A DNA stretch of 64,000 bases from positions 47,826,744 to 47,890,743 of the forward strand of contig NC_044279.2 of NCBI RefSeq assembly GCF_004027225.2. Direction: 5' to 3'. Below, in pieces: positions 37,742 to 49,352 of this stretch (positions within the stretch are counted from its first letter, which is position 1; each line of letters starts with the position of its first letter). The translations under genes were made by a program, and so were the position numbers. Origin of the DNA: Strigops habroptila. Taxonomy: Eukaryota; Chordata; Aves; Psittaciformes; Psittacidae. The notes below the pieces were generated by a model. It saw only the letters and a list, made by a program, of their open reading frames with translations, did not search any database and had not been told where the DNA came from.

Positions 37742-39565
37742 CATGTTTTACGCCTGCCCTGACGCTGTACGCAGCCACAGCAAGCAATTCAGCTGCCAAA
37801 AGCAAAGATGGTGAGGAATACAATTTCCCTAATACAGTCAGAGTGCCTAGAAAGTAGAACAAAGTCATATGTGTGGGCTGCAGTATGGTGCACTGAGGTT
37901 ATTGCTTTGTATGCAGATACAATCCTTATGTGCATGTTACCAAAATAAACGTGGTTTGGGGGTTTTTTTTTCCCCACATGAATTGAAAATCCTTGATGCT
38001 AAACAAGTAGCTGCCCTAATTTGGTCAAAGTATGTGCAAATATAATAGAGAGAAGGACCCACTCCTAGGGATTAGAAGACACATTAGTCCCAGCTTTGTC
38101 CTTTTTGAGGTCCACTAGCTCCTGTTGTTTGCTCATTCTGCCATTAATCTTCGGTCTGCTGGGAATTATTATTAGAGGGACTTATCCCGAGGAAGGAAAT
38201 TTGGAGTTAAATTTAACTTCTAATTATTCAAAACAGTTGTTGAAGTAAAGGAGGTGGGTAGGCCAGTTAGTAGAAGACACAATAGCAGCAGAGGTTATGC
38301 TGTGCCCTGTTTAGACTTCTGCAAGCTTCCATTCAGGTAAGGTTTCACATTGCAGCTGCCCAGATCCAAAAGCCAGATCTTGCTGCTACAAGGGGTGGGC
38401 TGCCTCCTCCGCCATTCCTCTCCGTGCATTCCTGCTCCATCCACCCCTTGCGTGGCTTGGCAGCTCAACTGAGCTGATCTGGCTCACTAAATCGTCAGAA
38501 GAATATTCATTTGCCTGTGTTGAGTTAGCTTTTTGTGGTTTCAGTGAGCTGAACTGGCCCACCAAGAGCAAGAGGAGTGCTGCAAAAGAAGGGGAGAATT
38601 GTGCAGCTGGTGACAGGGGGAAGAGTAGGAAGAGGTGAAGAGATGGAGAAAGGAGAGAAACTAGCTTTCTCGTATGACAGTGACCTTCAGATCCTCTGTA
38701 CTATTGTATGAGACCTCATCCTTACATATTACAACGGAAGAAAAAAGACAGTTTATTTATAATGTACGAGGTGACACCTTCCATTTGTACCGCACACCTT
38801 TCTCTAACTTGCACTGAAGGAATTCAAGTAATCAAGTGACAGGACAGGGACTACAAACTACAGAAACAGACAAGAGATGTTTTTCTTACAAAAGAATTAG
38901 TGACTAGAAGTCTAAGCAAGTGAAAACAATCTGTCTTATTCTTCTCCAGAAAGGAATTTAATCATCTAGGCAATGTCTGATATGTGACAACCTGTAGGTT
39001 ATCACATATATGCCAAATATTAGAGCACAAATCTAAATCTAGCAATTTAGATTTGATTAAGAGGAGGACATAATGTTTTAAGTCTGTATACAAATGCTTC
39101 TTATTTTGAAAAGGCCAACAAATTCACCTGCTGCGAAGTGCTAGGTTTCCTCATTTTTCTCCATTTGCCAGCTATTTTGAAGTGCACGAATGAAAAAGGG
39201 ATTCCCAGAAATTAGTAGAGGGAAGTAGCATTTACAACCCTAGCAGAGCCACTCTATCAACTTAGAGCTACAACTGCGGTCACATGGAAAATCTACCCAA
39301 TGACAAAGTCCCGCTTGCCTTTTCTGCCCCCTCATACCTGAACCAGTTTGAACAGTGTGATCAGGATGAAGGAGAAAGAAAGTGGGAAATCCATTGGCAA
39401 ATGATCTCCAAACAGAAAGCTGAAGGCAACCTTCCAAGATGAAGCACACTCCTTAAGTTTCAAACCATCCTTTGAAACAGGAATAAAGACAACTGCCTTC
39501 ATTTTCCCGTCCTGAGATGCTGAGTCATAATCTGTGCTGCTTATATTCTTTACGTTATTATGTTT

Positions 39566-39715
39566 GCCCAGAGATGCTGTGGCTGCCCCATCCCTGGCAG
39601 TGTTCCAGGCCAAGCTGGAGAGGGCTTTGAGCAGCCTGGTCTAATGGAAGTTGTCCCCACCCATGGCAGGGGGGTTGGAACTTCCAACCCAAAAACATTC
39701 TATGAATCTATGAAA
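39566..39715 (+). mobile_element. CR1 LINE 3' fragment with deleted hairpin loop
   Basis: The fragment reads from ttgcccagagatgctgtggc through the end of ORF2 (stop TAA after ggtc) to the terminal attctatgaatctatga. Compared with the copies at 14872-15347 and 59143-59525, about 19 bases between ttggaact and ttccaaccc are missing. The two arms therefore meet as a near-perfect palindrome (39672-39690, one central base). The flanks show no clear target-site duplication. Confidence 0.9.
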
Positions 39716-39756
39716 TCAAGGCTGACTTTTTTCCACCGCAGAGTAAGGCCACTTAC

Positions 39757-39831
39757 CTCCCCCTTTCTTTCCCCCTGCCCCTTTGCTGCCTGCCTGAGCG
39801 GACGGGTCTTTGCAGATGCCGTGTTCGACAT
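39757..39831 (-). other. Candidate minus-strand first coding exon (unproven)
   Basis: On the minus strand an ATG at 39831 opens 25 codons (MSNTASAKTRPLRQAAKG and on, basic) that run without stop into a donor matching GAG|GTAAGT. The patch 39795-39950 holds about nine CpGs, well above nearby sequence, as a small promoter or 5' exon might. Against it: the start context is weak, no TATA or initiator element is evident, the peptide is not recognised, and the plus strand is open over the same interval. The adjacent CR1 fragment (39566-39715) would lie in the first intron. Confidence 0.17.
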
Positions 39832-40224
39832 GGATACCTTTGCCCTTGCCCCAAGCTCCCAGCTGTGCCAGCGTATTTCGTTACTGGAATTTTTACCACT
39901 GGATTTCCAGCCACTACGCTTCAGCCTCTTCCTCTCTTATCTACGATGATCTTTGGATAGCCCAACCCTCTGGTCAAACAGCAGCAACTTGATGTTTGAT
40001 GTTCCTCCTTCATTATTAAAGTAGCAGGTTTTGCTCTCTTCAGCTCAGATTGACACTCGGCATCTGATGTGTTCCTGCAGTCAAGCAATTGGCATAAAGA
40101 CCTTTGGATTTCCAAAGGCCCACTGCTCTGCTGCTTAAAATGCAGAAATGAATGAAAATTAAGAGACTGAAGGCAGGTTGGAATAACAAATGCTAAGAAA
40201 AAGTTATATGTCTCCCATTTTCAG

Positions 40225-40254
40225 GCCAATGATGCAAAAAGCGACCCAGCACAG
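40225..40254 (+). other. Candidate 30-nt microexon (unproven)
   Basis: The acceptor tgtctcccattttcag|G and the donor CAG|GTAAGT are both close to consensus and enclose exactly 30 bases. In frame 0 they encode ANDAKSDPAQ. A second frame is open and the third has a stop at codon two. A phase-preserving 30-nt exon between strong sites is typical of neuronal cassette microexons. I do not recognise the peptide, and no second exon of the same gene is identifiable here, so the case rests on splice sites and length alone. Confidence 0.25.
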
Positions 40255-43200
40255 GTAAGTAGTATATGGGAATGAGTGCCCAGAAGGCTTATGGGTAGGT
40301 GTTAAAAAACTGATTACTTCTTTGTATGTGTACATGCATTCAGTGAATCCACCTGGCACTAACAGCTGATAAAAAGCCACAAAAGTAGCTTCTGACAGTG
40401 CTTTCATGTGTGTCTCTGATAGTTACTTTAGATGCAACAATGCATCCCATGTTGAAGGTGAAAACCCAGGTTAAATACAGAATTAGCACGTAATGAAGCT
40501 AGAACCCGATGCTAGAATTTCTCCCAGTAGCTGTGTCTTCCCTTATTAGCAAGGCAGAAAAGCAGAGCAGTAATATTCCTGTCATGGTGCAAAGACTAAT
40601 TGAAAAGTGAGGCAATCAATTGTTAATTTCATAGCTAGTTGCTATAAATGTACAACTTTGTCATAATCCATTCATAAGAGATTTCTCATTGCACCAGCAT
40701 AGATGACTTCTTATGCCATTGTACCTCCATACGGAATTAAAATCAGCAGCACAGGAAGTCTGAGTAAGCGAGCATGAAAAAGCATCAATAGCTGAGATAA
40801 CGCCATAGCGTAACAAACACTTATCCACCATGAATAGCTCCCACCAGAGGAAAGATGTAATTTATAACTCTGCTTCAGTCTCAATTAGAAAGACTGACAA
40901 ATGAAGAAAGACTTCCTTCATTTCTGCTGGAATCTCATTCTTGATGAAGCTATTGAATTCAAATACTGATCACTTGACAGGCTCTTCTTTAGATCTACTC
41001 AGCAATTCATTTACTACTTAAAAGCTAGCTGATACTGACAAAAATAAATAAGATTTTGGAGAAAATTTAAGACTAAGACTCTCTCCTCTAAATTTAGTGA
41101 GCACTGTGTTCTATTGCTTATCAGGGTGAATATTTATTGGATGAATGAAAATCCCAATATAGCAGGAACGTATTTCAACATAAAAAGCCTACCATAAAGT
41201 TATTAATATAAACCTATTTTTGAGAGGCTAGGCAGACAGGATAAGCAAAGCCTTCTGAAAATAATGGATGACTTCAGTGTGACACCAGCTCTGTGCAGCT
41301 CACAGCAGTATATGCTTACACTAGACATCTATTTTGTACAGATAGGTCAGGATATGTTACATGATGGATTCACATTGAATAGTGTCAATTTTGGCTTCTT
41401 CACTGTTACAGGAAATTGCTCAGCTGACCAGAATTATGCAGCATGTGTAAATTAATCCCTGATACAGGATGCAGAAAGAAAAATTACCTTATGGGTAGCA
41501 AGTGTAAGTGCACTGATTAGGGTACTAACTTGTATCCCATTGGACTATAAACATCCTCCATGCTTCCAGCATAGAAACGTTGACATTCTGTCATTTTAAC
41601 CAGCTGCATAGATAGGTAAGCAAGACAACTCCAAGAGAGAGCCTAGAAATATGCTTTAAGATGGAGAATTTTAAATCAAGGGGTGGGGACCAGGAATTCT
41701 CAGCCCTATTTCCTTTTCCACGGCTGCAAGGCAAGAGGTCATTTTGAAAGTCGTTACCATGCCATTACCATTACCAGCATGCCTCATGAAAATCAAAGAT
41801 GGTTCATCCTCCTGTAGAAGAAAAGAGTTGGATTATCTACTACAGTGAAGTACTGAGAACACTAATTATGGAACTGTTCTTTTATCTGATCTTGATTTCA
41901 ATCTACTTCTTCCATTATATGATGATGGGTCCATTACTAGCAAAGATAATTTCACACATGTAGAGAGCCAAATATGAGAACATAAACCTCACTTTACAAA
42001 TTGTAGCCTTTTTCTTGTTCTTGTTCTTTTTACCCTGTAAGATCAACAGAATCCAATCATCCTAATGCAAGGATGAAATAGAACAGATCGTGTACTCCAG
42101 TGAATGAAACACAGTAGAAAAAAAAAATAGAAGTAGGAAGAAAGTAGACTCATCTATGACTAAGTAGAGAGAGTCAGAAGAAACACAGCAGCTATAGAAG
42201 AAAATTAAAAATAGTAAAGACAAGCCCAGTGACTGAAAATGTTAGTTATGAAATGGACTCTCAGCACATACGAATGAATGTTTTGGCTTTCACACTGGAA
42301 AAAGAGAAATCTTATCATCTCAAGATACAGACTTTCAAGCCAATTGTTTAAAAAAAAAATTATTATTTATAACAACAGTAACTGCCCTTCTCATATGAAC
42401 AAATGCATGTCTCCTTCAGTCTGCTGATCCCTTTCTTTAGTGGCAATGCCAGCTTAAACTCCCACCTTCTTCCCAACACCAGCAGTTTGATCTTGTTCTC
42501 TTCTTCATGAAGGCAGGTGTTTGGGAGGTCACAGGGTGCACAGGTTTCAAACTGACTGTATCCCAAATCACCACCTAACCCCTGCTTTTTTTCAGTTGAG
42601 TCAGTTCCCAACTGCACAAACAGCAGACTGAGAGACTTGGGAACTAGAATAAGCTGCCTGAAAGATGGGGCTGGTGCCCAGAAGGTGCTTAGGACAGCTT
42701 AAACAGACTTGCCATCACTTGCCTTAATTCACTGTTCAACAAACACTTTGTTTTAGCATCAGCTGGCTCTGCCTCCAAGAGAAGTAGTCACTTACCTCAT
42801 GGGTCCACCCGCTCTCTCCCATCCCATGTCTCTATTTCCTTTTGGCAGACACAGATGTTTTTTGCAGCTTTACAATAAACAGGATTGGGGAACTCACCCA
42901 GCTGAAAAATAGATTTTGCCTTTGTTTTGTTTTGCTCAAGTCAGTTCTCAAGGGATGCATCTTCCACCTATTTCACCCCACGTGTACAAACTTGAGGGTG
43001 TGAGCCAGTGCCTGGGGACAGGGAACCACAGGACTCTCATCTGTCTGAGACTGGCTTAGCTAGTATATGTCTCCATGGAATTACAGTCCTGTGGGTCCTA
43101 AAGCTGTCCTCCTTAGCTGTAAACATGCAGCCACTTGTTTGTTTTAACTGTACACACAGGAAGAATGCGACGGACTGAAGGGGCAACCCACAGATAAATA

Positions 43201-46200
43201 AATCACCTCTCATGTTCATTCCAGTCAATTTGATGATTTCTTAATGTGATTGCCCAGGCTGACAACAGATACCTGTGGAACCTTATCACTCAGAGTCACT
43301 GTGATTAACGTGATTCCTGTCAGCAGGAACAATCAGATAATCCAGTCAAGTCAGTTCTAGAAATGTCCATGAGGAGACACAATTTGCATGAAGCCAGAGA
43401 AGACAACCCACCATTCTTGCCTTTTTTTAACGCTCTGATCTCTCTCTCTGAAAAACAGAAAGAGCAAAAGCAAGGAAAAAAATTCCTAGTATGCTGATAG
43501 AGAATACCATTCAGGAGACCTCTTCAATCAACCTGGCATGTCACTGCCAAGAATTTGCAAGGGCAAAGAAAATGCATTGCTGGAAAACAAGATAATAACT
43601 CAAGGCTGACAGAGGAGTCAGTCGAAAGCAAAGAGAAGAGAGACAGTAAAGCCATTCACTCACCTAGCCTAGATAATGGGAATTTGAAAGACAAGTTCCC
43701 ATGATCTTATGAAAGAAACAGTTCACAGTGTGTTGGGCAAACGGGACAAACAGCACAGCCAGTGCAAGGCAGGAAATGGGCAAAGCCCATTGTGCTAGCA
43801 CAGACTCTGCTGCCTAACCTAAGCCTGGTCCTGAGCCTGAAGTTTCATATACAGCCACCATGTTTAGTCATGCACTGTGTCCTCCACGGGTGCCATCAGC
43901 CCTTCCCTCCCTGTCTGCTCGTGCCCTTACATCAGCTGTAGCACTCATCCAACCAGGGGCGAACTCAGAACTGGATGAGCCACATGAAAACTCATCAATA
44001 TATTTGCAGGACAGGACAACTATTTTCAACAGCAGCATGGTCTTAAGTCCACTGTGAAACCATACCTGAAGCTATGGCAGAACACCAAAAATAGCCTACA
44101 AGATTTACAATAGAATTGCAACAAACTCTTCCAATGCAAGAAAATTATTTTAAGGAAGGCTGACTGCTTCTTTCTTTTCAAGCTCTCTCAGAACATTCAA
44201 AATACCTTTTCAAAATTTTAGATTAAAAAAAAGGCGGGGGGAAGCAAGCCTACAGCTTCAATATCCTCCAGTGTTAAAAGGCTGTTACTGAAGTGTCTTC
44301 AGTTCCACCTATTGTGAGAAAAAAGAAATAGCAGGACAAGAGAAACCAAGGAACAACGGAGAATATGGTCATTCAGCATGTTATCACTTGCCACAAAAAT
44401 CAGAAACCGCATCCAAGCAGATTCGTCTGTATCATTCAGTAGCTCCTCTGCCGATAATGCTGCTTCATCACTTGTGGCTGGATTCCACGGCTAACAGCAG
44501 TGCAGGAAGCTGGCTTGAATCTCTTGGACGGCACTTAACCTTTCATCTAAGGGGACTGTGAAAAAGTTCCCAAAATTCCTCAGGGGAGCAGATGACACAG
44601 TGGTGTTCCTCAAAACATAAACCAGGACTTTTTCCCTCAGTCAACATGATGCAAGACTGAATGATCTAGGCAAAAGGACAGCAAGATATGTCTTTGGTCC
44701 ATCAGACGCACAAGGTATAAAACAAGCAGTTTAAGGCACATCAGTAAGAGATGGGTTTCATGTCTGGTAACACTGCTGTTTCAGCTGGTTTGAACAACTT
44801 CTCCATCTTAGTTCTCTCTGCTCTTCCAGCCAAGCTGTTTGAGCAACCAAGTAATGAACTGGATCAGAGAGATGATCCATCTGTAAAACAACCCAGCAAA
44901 ATAAATGGTGATTTTCAGATGGATCCATTCCCAGTTGTGTTAAGTGTGCAAGTGCCCAAACAGATCTGACAGCATGATGGAAGTAGCACTGCATGGACAT
45001 GAATGGGAAGCTGGGAGCAGCTGATTAAGCTGACAGTGCTCTTAAGAAATACACAGAATGACACTTCAAATACCATGAGGATAAGAAAGCCTGACAGACT
45101 CACAAATACAGGTACTGCAACATTGATCCTGATCTTATAATACACTAGATCCAGCAGTGAAGCTGACTTAGGAAGTCCCTGTTCCTCCAGCATCTGGTTG
45201 CCTGTTCTTCAAGTGTGCTGCTCAAACTGTTTCTATATTGAAAATTGGTTCAACAAAAACAACTGGAGTACAAACAATGCTTGAAAGAAAAGGTATGCAA
45301 GACCTCAAGGAAAACTGTGTATTTCCTATATAATGTTATCTCAAAACAGTTAAATTAGTTGTAATTCACCTTTTATACTGTGCGGCGCAAACCTGTGTAC
45401 TGCAAAATGTTTTAAATGAAAAGTTCCTAAATATGATCTGGCTGAGGTTCTTTTTTATTATTTTGCATCCGCATAAGAGAAACTACGGAGCATGGCCAAG
45501 CAAAATAAGGTGGCTATGATGTACCATTTCATCATGCCTAGGGAAAGAAAAACAAGCACTGGTACATACATCTCCAACACCCAGCCATCAAAACAAGTAT
45601 TTTTCTTTTTCAGTTCTGTTTATTTGGACAGGCTTAGGAGGCTACTCGTTTCATAAAACAGAGACAATAACAGGAAACCAACTTCAGAGCACATATCCCT
45701 AGTTACCCCCGAAATACTGTACATGCTTTAAAGCAGCTGACATGCACTGTTCGTTTAACAAGTCACCACCCTGCAGGACCAGCCCATGTGAGAACAACAG
45801 TTCTGATTAACACCAGAAAGAGACCATACGAGCAAAGGGGAAAGAAAGCAAAAACTACATGAACTCCACAAGTTCAGGTTGGTAGAAAAGCACAAAGGGA
45901 AGTTACATTCACAACTTTTTTTTCTGAAAGTCAATGGGATTTCGACATCTGACTTTCCCACTCTGTAAAATCACTCTTTTGTATAATCTAAAGCACAGCA
46001 TGAATTCACGCCCAAGATGGCTTAACTTAAAACATGCTTTCTAAAGTACAGTACAGGCCCCATAGCTCAGATATCACACTCCCATTGTATACTTGGAGAA
46101 CTGAAAACTGATCTAGTTCCCATGAGACAGCTCTGAGATCCCGTGCATTGTACATGACAAATATGTAGTTACTTAAAATAATGAGAAAACTGTGAATTTT

Positions 46201-48548
46201 CAGAAGGAATTAATCCACTAGAAGCTTCTGCTAAATACATAGTATAACCAGCCACTTGAATTTTGTCCTAAAGCACTAGAAAATGCATTACAAAGCAAAC
46301 CTCTTTTGTCAGAAATAACTAGCTGTTCTTTCTTATCTCTAGTTTCCATGAACTAGAAGACAGCTTCATTATTACCTACCAGCTACTATTCTTATTGTAT
46401 TAAGGAAAACAACTTTCTTTTCTTAGTTGCTGTCTCTTACTAGACACACAGGGCATATGCATTGCACAGAATGCCTGATAAAGAAATCACCATACATTCC
46501 AAAAAAGTGTAGAGAACACCACATTGACTGTGATGTCTAAAGAGTATTTTAAAGTGCTTACACATGCATCTAAGTACTGCCCTGAAGCCTCACAGAAATC
46601 AAGTACAGGATATTTACATACAAATGTAATAACTCTCAGATAATATCTATCATTCTCAGATTAAGTTATCAAGATTGTTATCACAATTGCAGGACTTGAT
46701 TGCAAACAGTAGCGCAGGCACTATATGAAAGCCCCATTCCAGAAATAAAAATATTGACTAAAATTATTTGAAATTGAGGACACACAGTGACACAAGAAAC
46801 ATCATTTCATCTGACTGATATACTTTTTCTGTCTAGGGATCCAGCCTGTATATGCATATCTAGTAGGTTTGATTTACATGACAAATTCTTTTAAATAAGA
46901 TTCTTTAAGTAAGTCTTATTCCTCCTAGCTTCTAGTATAATTATTTTGGATAATGTCTCTTTTACGCTAAGAACACCAATTCCTCCTGATGCTCTTAGCT
47001 GCAGAAGACCTTTTTATATAAGAGGTTTACCATATACTGAAAAAAAAACCCCAAAGGCTGTAACCTACAAATGACTAAAAAGCTTTCTGTAAAATTCAGT
47101 GCACAAAGACACAAATTCCTTATAAGATTAATAACCATTCCGATCCCACATCAACCTGTGCAGGAGGTGTGAATAGTCCAAGCAACTCAACTTTGGTAAA
47201 TGTATCAGGTTGAAGTAACCACAGAAAACACATATACCTCAGTTCTAACCAGCTAAAACCATCACACTGGTGTTATCGGCATTGCGAAACAGCAGTATGA
47301 GCTCAAAGGCAAGCAGAAAACCTGAAATCAGAAATTCAAGCTGTAGTTCTGCTACATGATTGACTGTGTAACCTTTACCACTGAGCCTGTCTGCCTGAGC
47401 CTCCTCACACGGAAAAATAGGGATATGCACAACTTTTCATGGTGTATCAAATTTGCTCTGCTTCCAAGCTTCTGTTAGTAATAGTTCTGTGCAAGATGGA
47501 AAGAAGCCAGCTTTAAGAGCTGAGTGCAACTAAAGCCCATCTGCCAACTACATAAAAAAAATTCCAAAACATCTTAGGCAAGGAAAGCATGACCTAGTAC
47601 TCTGTTCAATAGCAATTCTCTGCCTGTCTGTATACAAAGCTATAACTTTTGGACATCTCTTTTGATCAATCCTCACATTTTAGAGGAACATTTCATTCTT
47701 ACTGGCTGAAAATTTGAAAAGAAAGCAAGAAAACAGAGGCTACATCTGCTGACCTGAGTTTGTTTTTTAAAACCACTTCCATATTACCATGAACTTCCAG
47801 GATTCTTTAAGGCAGCCATTAACACCCCCTATCCTTAACGCCATTTCCATTTCATCCTGTCTCACTAGCTCAGCTTTGCAAGTCTTGCCCATCCTTGGAG
47901 AAACAACTTGTACTGCAGGTTGGCAGAAAAGAAAGAGGAAAATGGTTAGGGAGAATACAGTGGAAGACATGCACAGCATCACTGCTGGAGAAGCCATGGG
48001 GGCTGAAGGAGCTCACAGAGCCACTGGCTGTGGGAGACGGAATGCAGAGCATTGACAGCAGTAAGGGGAAAGGGTGGTCAATGGCATGGGAGACTGGCAT
48101 ATGGGATGGGGATGCATGGAAAACAACGAAGACACACAGTCCCTGGCTTGGAGATGCATATCCCATGGGCTTTTCCCTCTGCAACTCCCACGTGGCAAAT
48201 ACAGCCCACAAGCAGATAATGCTCAAACTGGCAACTTTCACAGTCATGGAGCAGGAGAAACCCAGCAGTGCTGGGTGACATGGAGATATCAGCTGCAACA
48301 GTAAACAGGTGGAAGGAGGGAGGGGACTGAGAGAATCCCTGTCAGCAAGTGAGTTTGCTGGGCTCTGCACAGCTCAGCCTTACCTGCCTTGCTCCAGGGC
48401 CTGAAGTCCTCCAGTTTCTTACGTACTAATATTACTCACCATTTAGCAAAACTTCTCTAATGCTGATCTGCCTCTGGCAGCCTCTTGTCTCCACTCCCTT
48501 GGCTTCTGTCAGCACTTAATAAAGAACATCTGATGATCTAATGTGATT
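40255..48548. other. Unique non-coding sequence
   Basis: No gene is recognised. Frames at 47789-48055, 47895-48278 (plus) and 47870-48370 (minus, 166 codons) overlap in a locally GC-richer patch and lack known motifs. A donor-like GAG|GTAAGT on the minus strand at 42797 follows a weak acceptor. The remainder is AT-rich and stop-rich. One MIR remnant (47290-47436) is listed separately. Confidence 0.65.
47290..47436 (+). mobile_element. MIR SINE remnant
   Basis: Ordered matches to the MIR consensus are attcaagctgtagttctgct, tgactgtgtaacctttacca, ctgcctgagcctcctcacac and ggaaaaatagggatatgc. They correspond to the tctgcca...tgtgtgaccttgggca...gcctcagtttcctcatctgtaaaatggggat part of MIR. The copy is diverged but collinear. 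The left boundary is uncertain. Confidence 0.75.
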
Positions 48549-48985
48549 AGGGGCCACAAGGATGATCAGGGGTCTGCAGCATCTCTGTTATGAGACGAGA
48601 TTGTGGAAGCTGTGTCTGTTTAGTCTAGAGAAGAAACGACTGAGAGGGGATCTCATTAATGCATATAAATATCTCAAAGGCAGGTGCCAGAAGGATGGTG
48701 CCAGACTCTTTTCAGAGGTGCCCAGTGACAGGATGAGGAGCAATGGCCATAAACTAAAACACAAGAAGTTTCACCTCAACATGAGGAAGAACTTCTTTAC
48801 ATTGAGGGTGACAGAGCACTGAACAGGCTGCCCAGGGGGGTTGTGGAGTCTCTCTCTCTGTAGACATTCAAAACCCACCTGGACGTGTTCCTGTGTAACC
48901 CGCTCTGGGTGGCCCTGCCTTTGCAGAGGAATTAGACTATATGATATACAGAGGTCCCTTCAGACCCTAATGATCCTGTGATCTG
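48549..48985 (+). mobile_element. 5'-truncated CR1 LINE, second subfamily
   Basis: The copy begins at ggggccacaaggatgatcag and ends at gatcctgtgatct. It shares the end of ORF2 with the copy at 14872 but carries the 'cgctctgggtggccctgcctt...agaggtcccttcagaccct' 3' end of a different subfamily. The protein frame (MIRGLQHLCYETRLWKLCLF and on) is interrupted by TGA at 48820-48822, where one G of cactggaacag is missing. It is an old, inactive fragment. Confidence 0.92.
48562..48822 (+). pseudogene. CR1 ORF2 C-terminal remnant with frameshift
   Basis: Codons from MIRGLQHL through LINAYKYLKG, LKHKKFHLNM and RKNFFTLRVTEH match the CR1 ORF2 C-terminus. A one-base deletion then makes a premature TGA at 48820-48822; the remaining LPREVV-like segment continues out of frame. 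It has no catalytic residues and no function is expected. Confidence 0.85.
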
Positions 48986-49332
48986 TGTCTGCCTGCCACC
49001 TCACCTATGACTGCCAGACACACTGTTCCCAGCACCATCACCACGCCCTGAGAGGTGCCTCCAAGCACCCACCATTACTGCTGGCTTGTACAGCTGTTGT
49101 GCTACTCCCACCTTTTGCATATTAGTAGTGTAAGTATTGCAATTCAGGGCACGCAAACCTGTTTTCCCCAGACTTCAGGATGCTCCAGTGTCACAGTCTT
49201 CCTGTGCTTTTCACATGGTTTGTGGCAGGTCTGCTCTTCGTTTTCTTACTGAAAACAGCTACTGCTGAAAGGTCTTATTCAGAATGATAAAGCTGAGGGG
49301 TTTTCTGTTAATTTTTAAACTTCCCTCTACTT

Positions 49333-49352
49333 CCCCCCCCCCCCCCCCCCCC
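49333..49352. repeat. C20 homopolymer
   Basis: Twenty consecutive cytosines follow a short CT-rich run. Poly-C of this length is uncommon in vertebrate DNA and prone to sequencing or assembly error. If real, it could form G-rich structures on the minus strand. Confidence 0.95.

Larger units (their letters stand above)
30181..39565. other. Unique sequence, no recognised gene
   Basis: A GC-richer island at 30258-30940 contains overlapping open frames on both strands (149 and 138 codons on the minus, 100 on the plus) without recognisable motifs. The rest is mostly AT-rich, with A-rich purine tracts at 33886-33950 and 34628-34677. A 144-codon minus frame (35921-36355) overlaps the plus-strand exon candidate at 35998-36065. 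A perfect 12-bp hairpin lies at 37711-37741. Confidence 0.6.

Noticed and set aside
42797..42840. Minus-strand segment before a GAG|GTAAGT donor
   Set aside because: The acceptor-like site (gtgtctgccaaaag) is weak and purine-rich near its end, and two of the three frames contain stops.
47037..47060. Minus-strand acceptor-like site with a T9 tract
   Set aside because: No donor of quality follows, and the downstream frames close quickly. It looks like simple sequence.
47789..48370. Overlapping plus (127 codons) and minus (166 codons) frames upstream of the CR1 at 48549
   Set aside because: Both strands are open at once in a GC-richer patch, which points to composition. No motif and no splice context support a gene.
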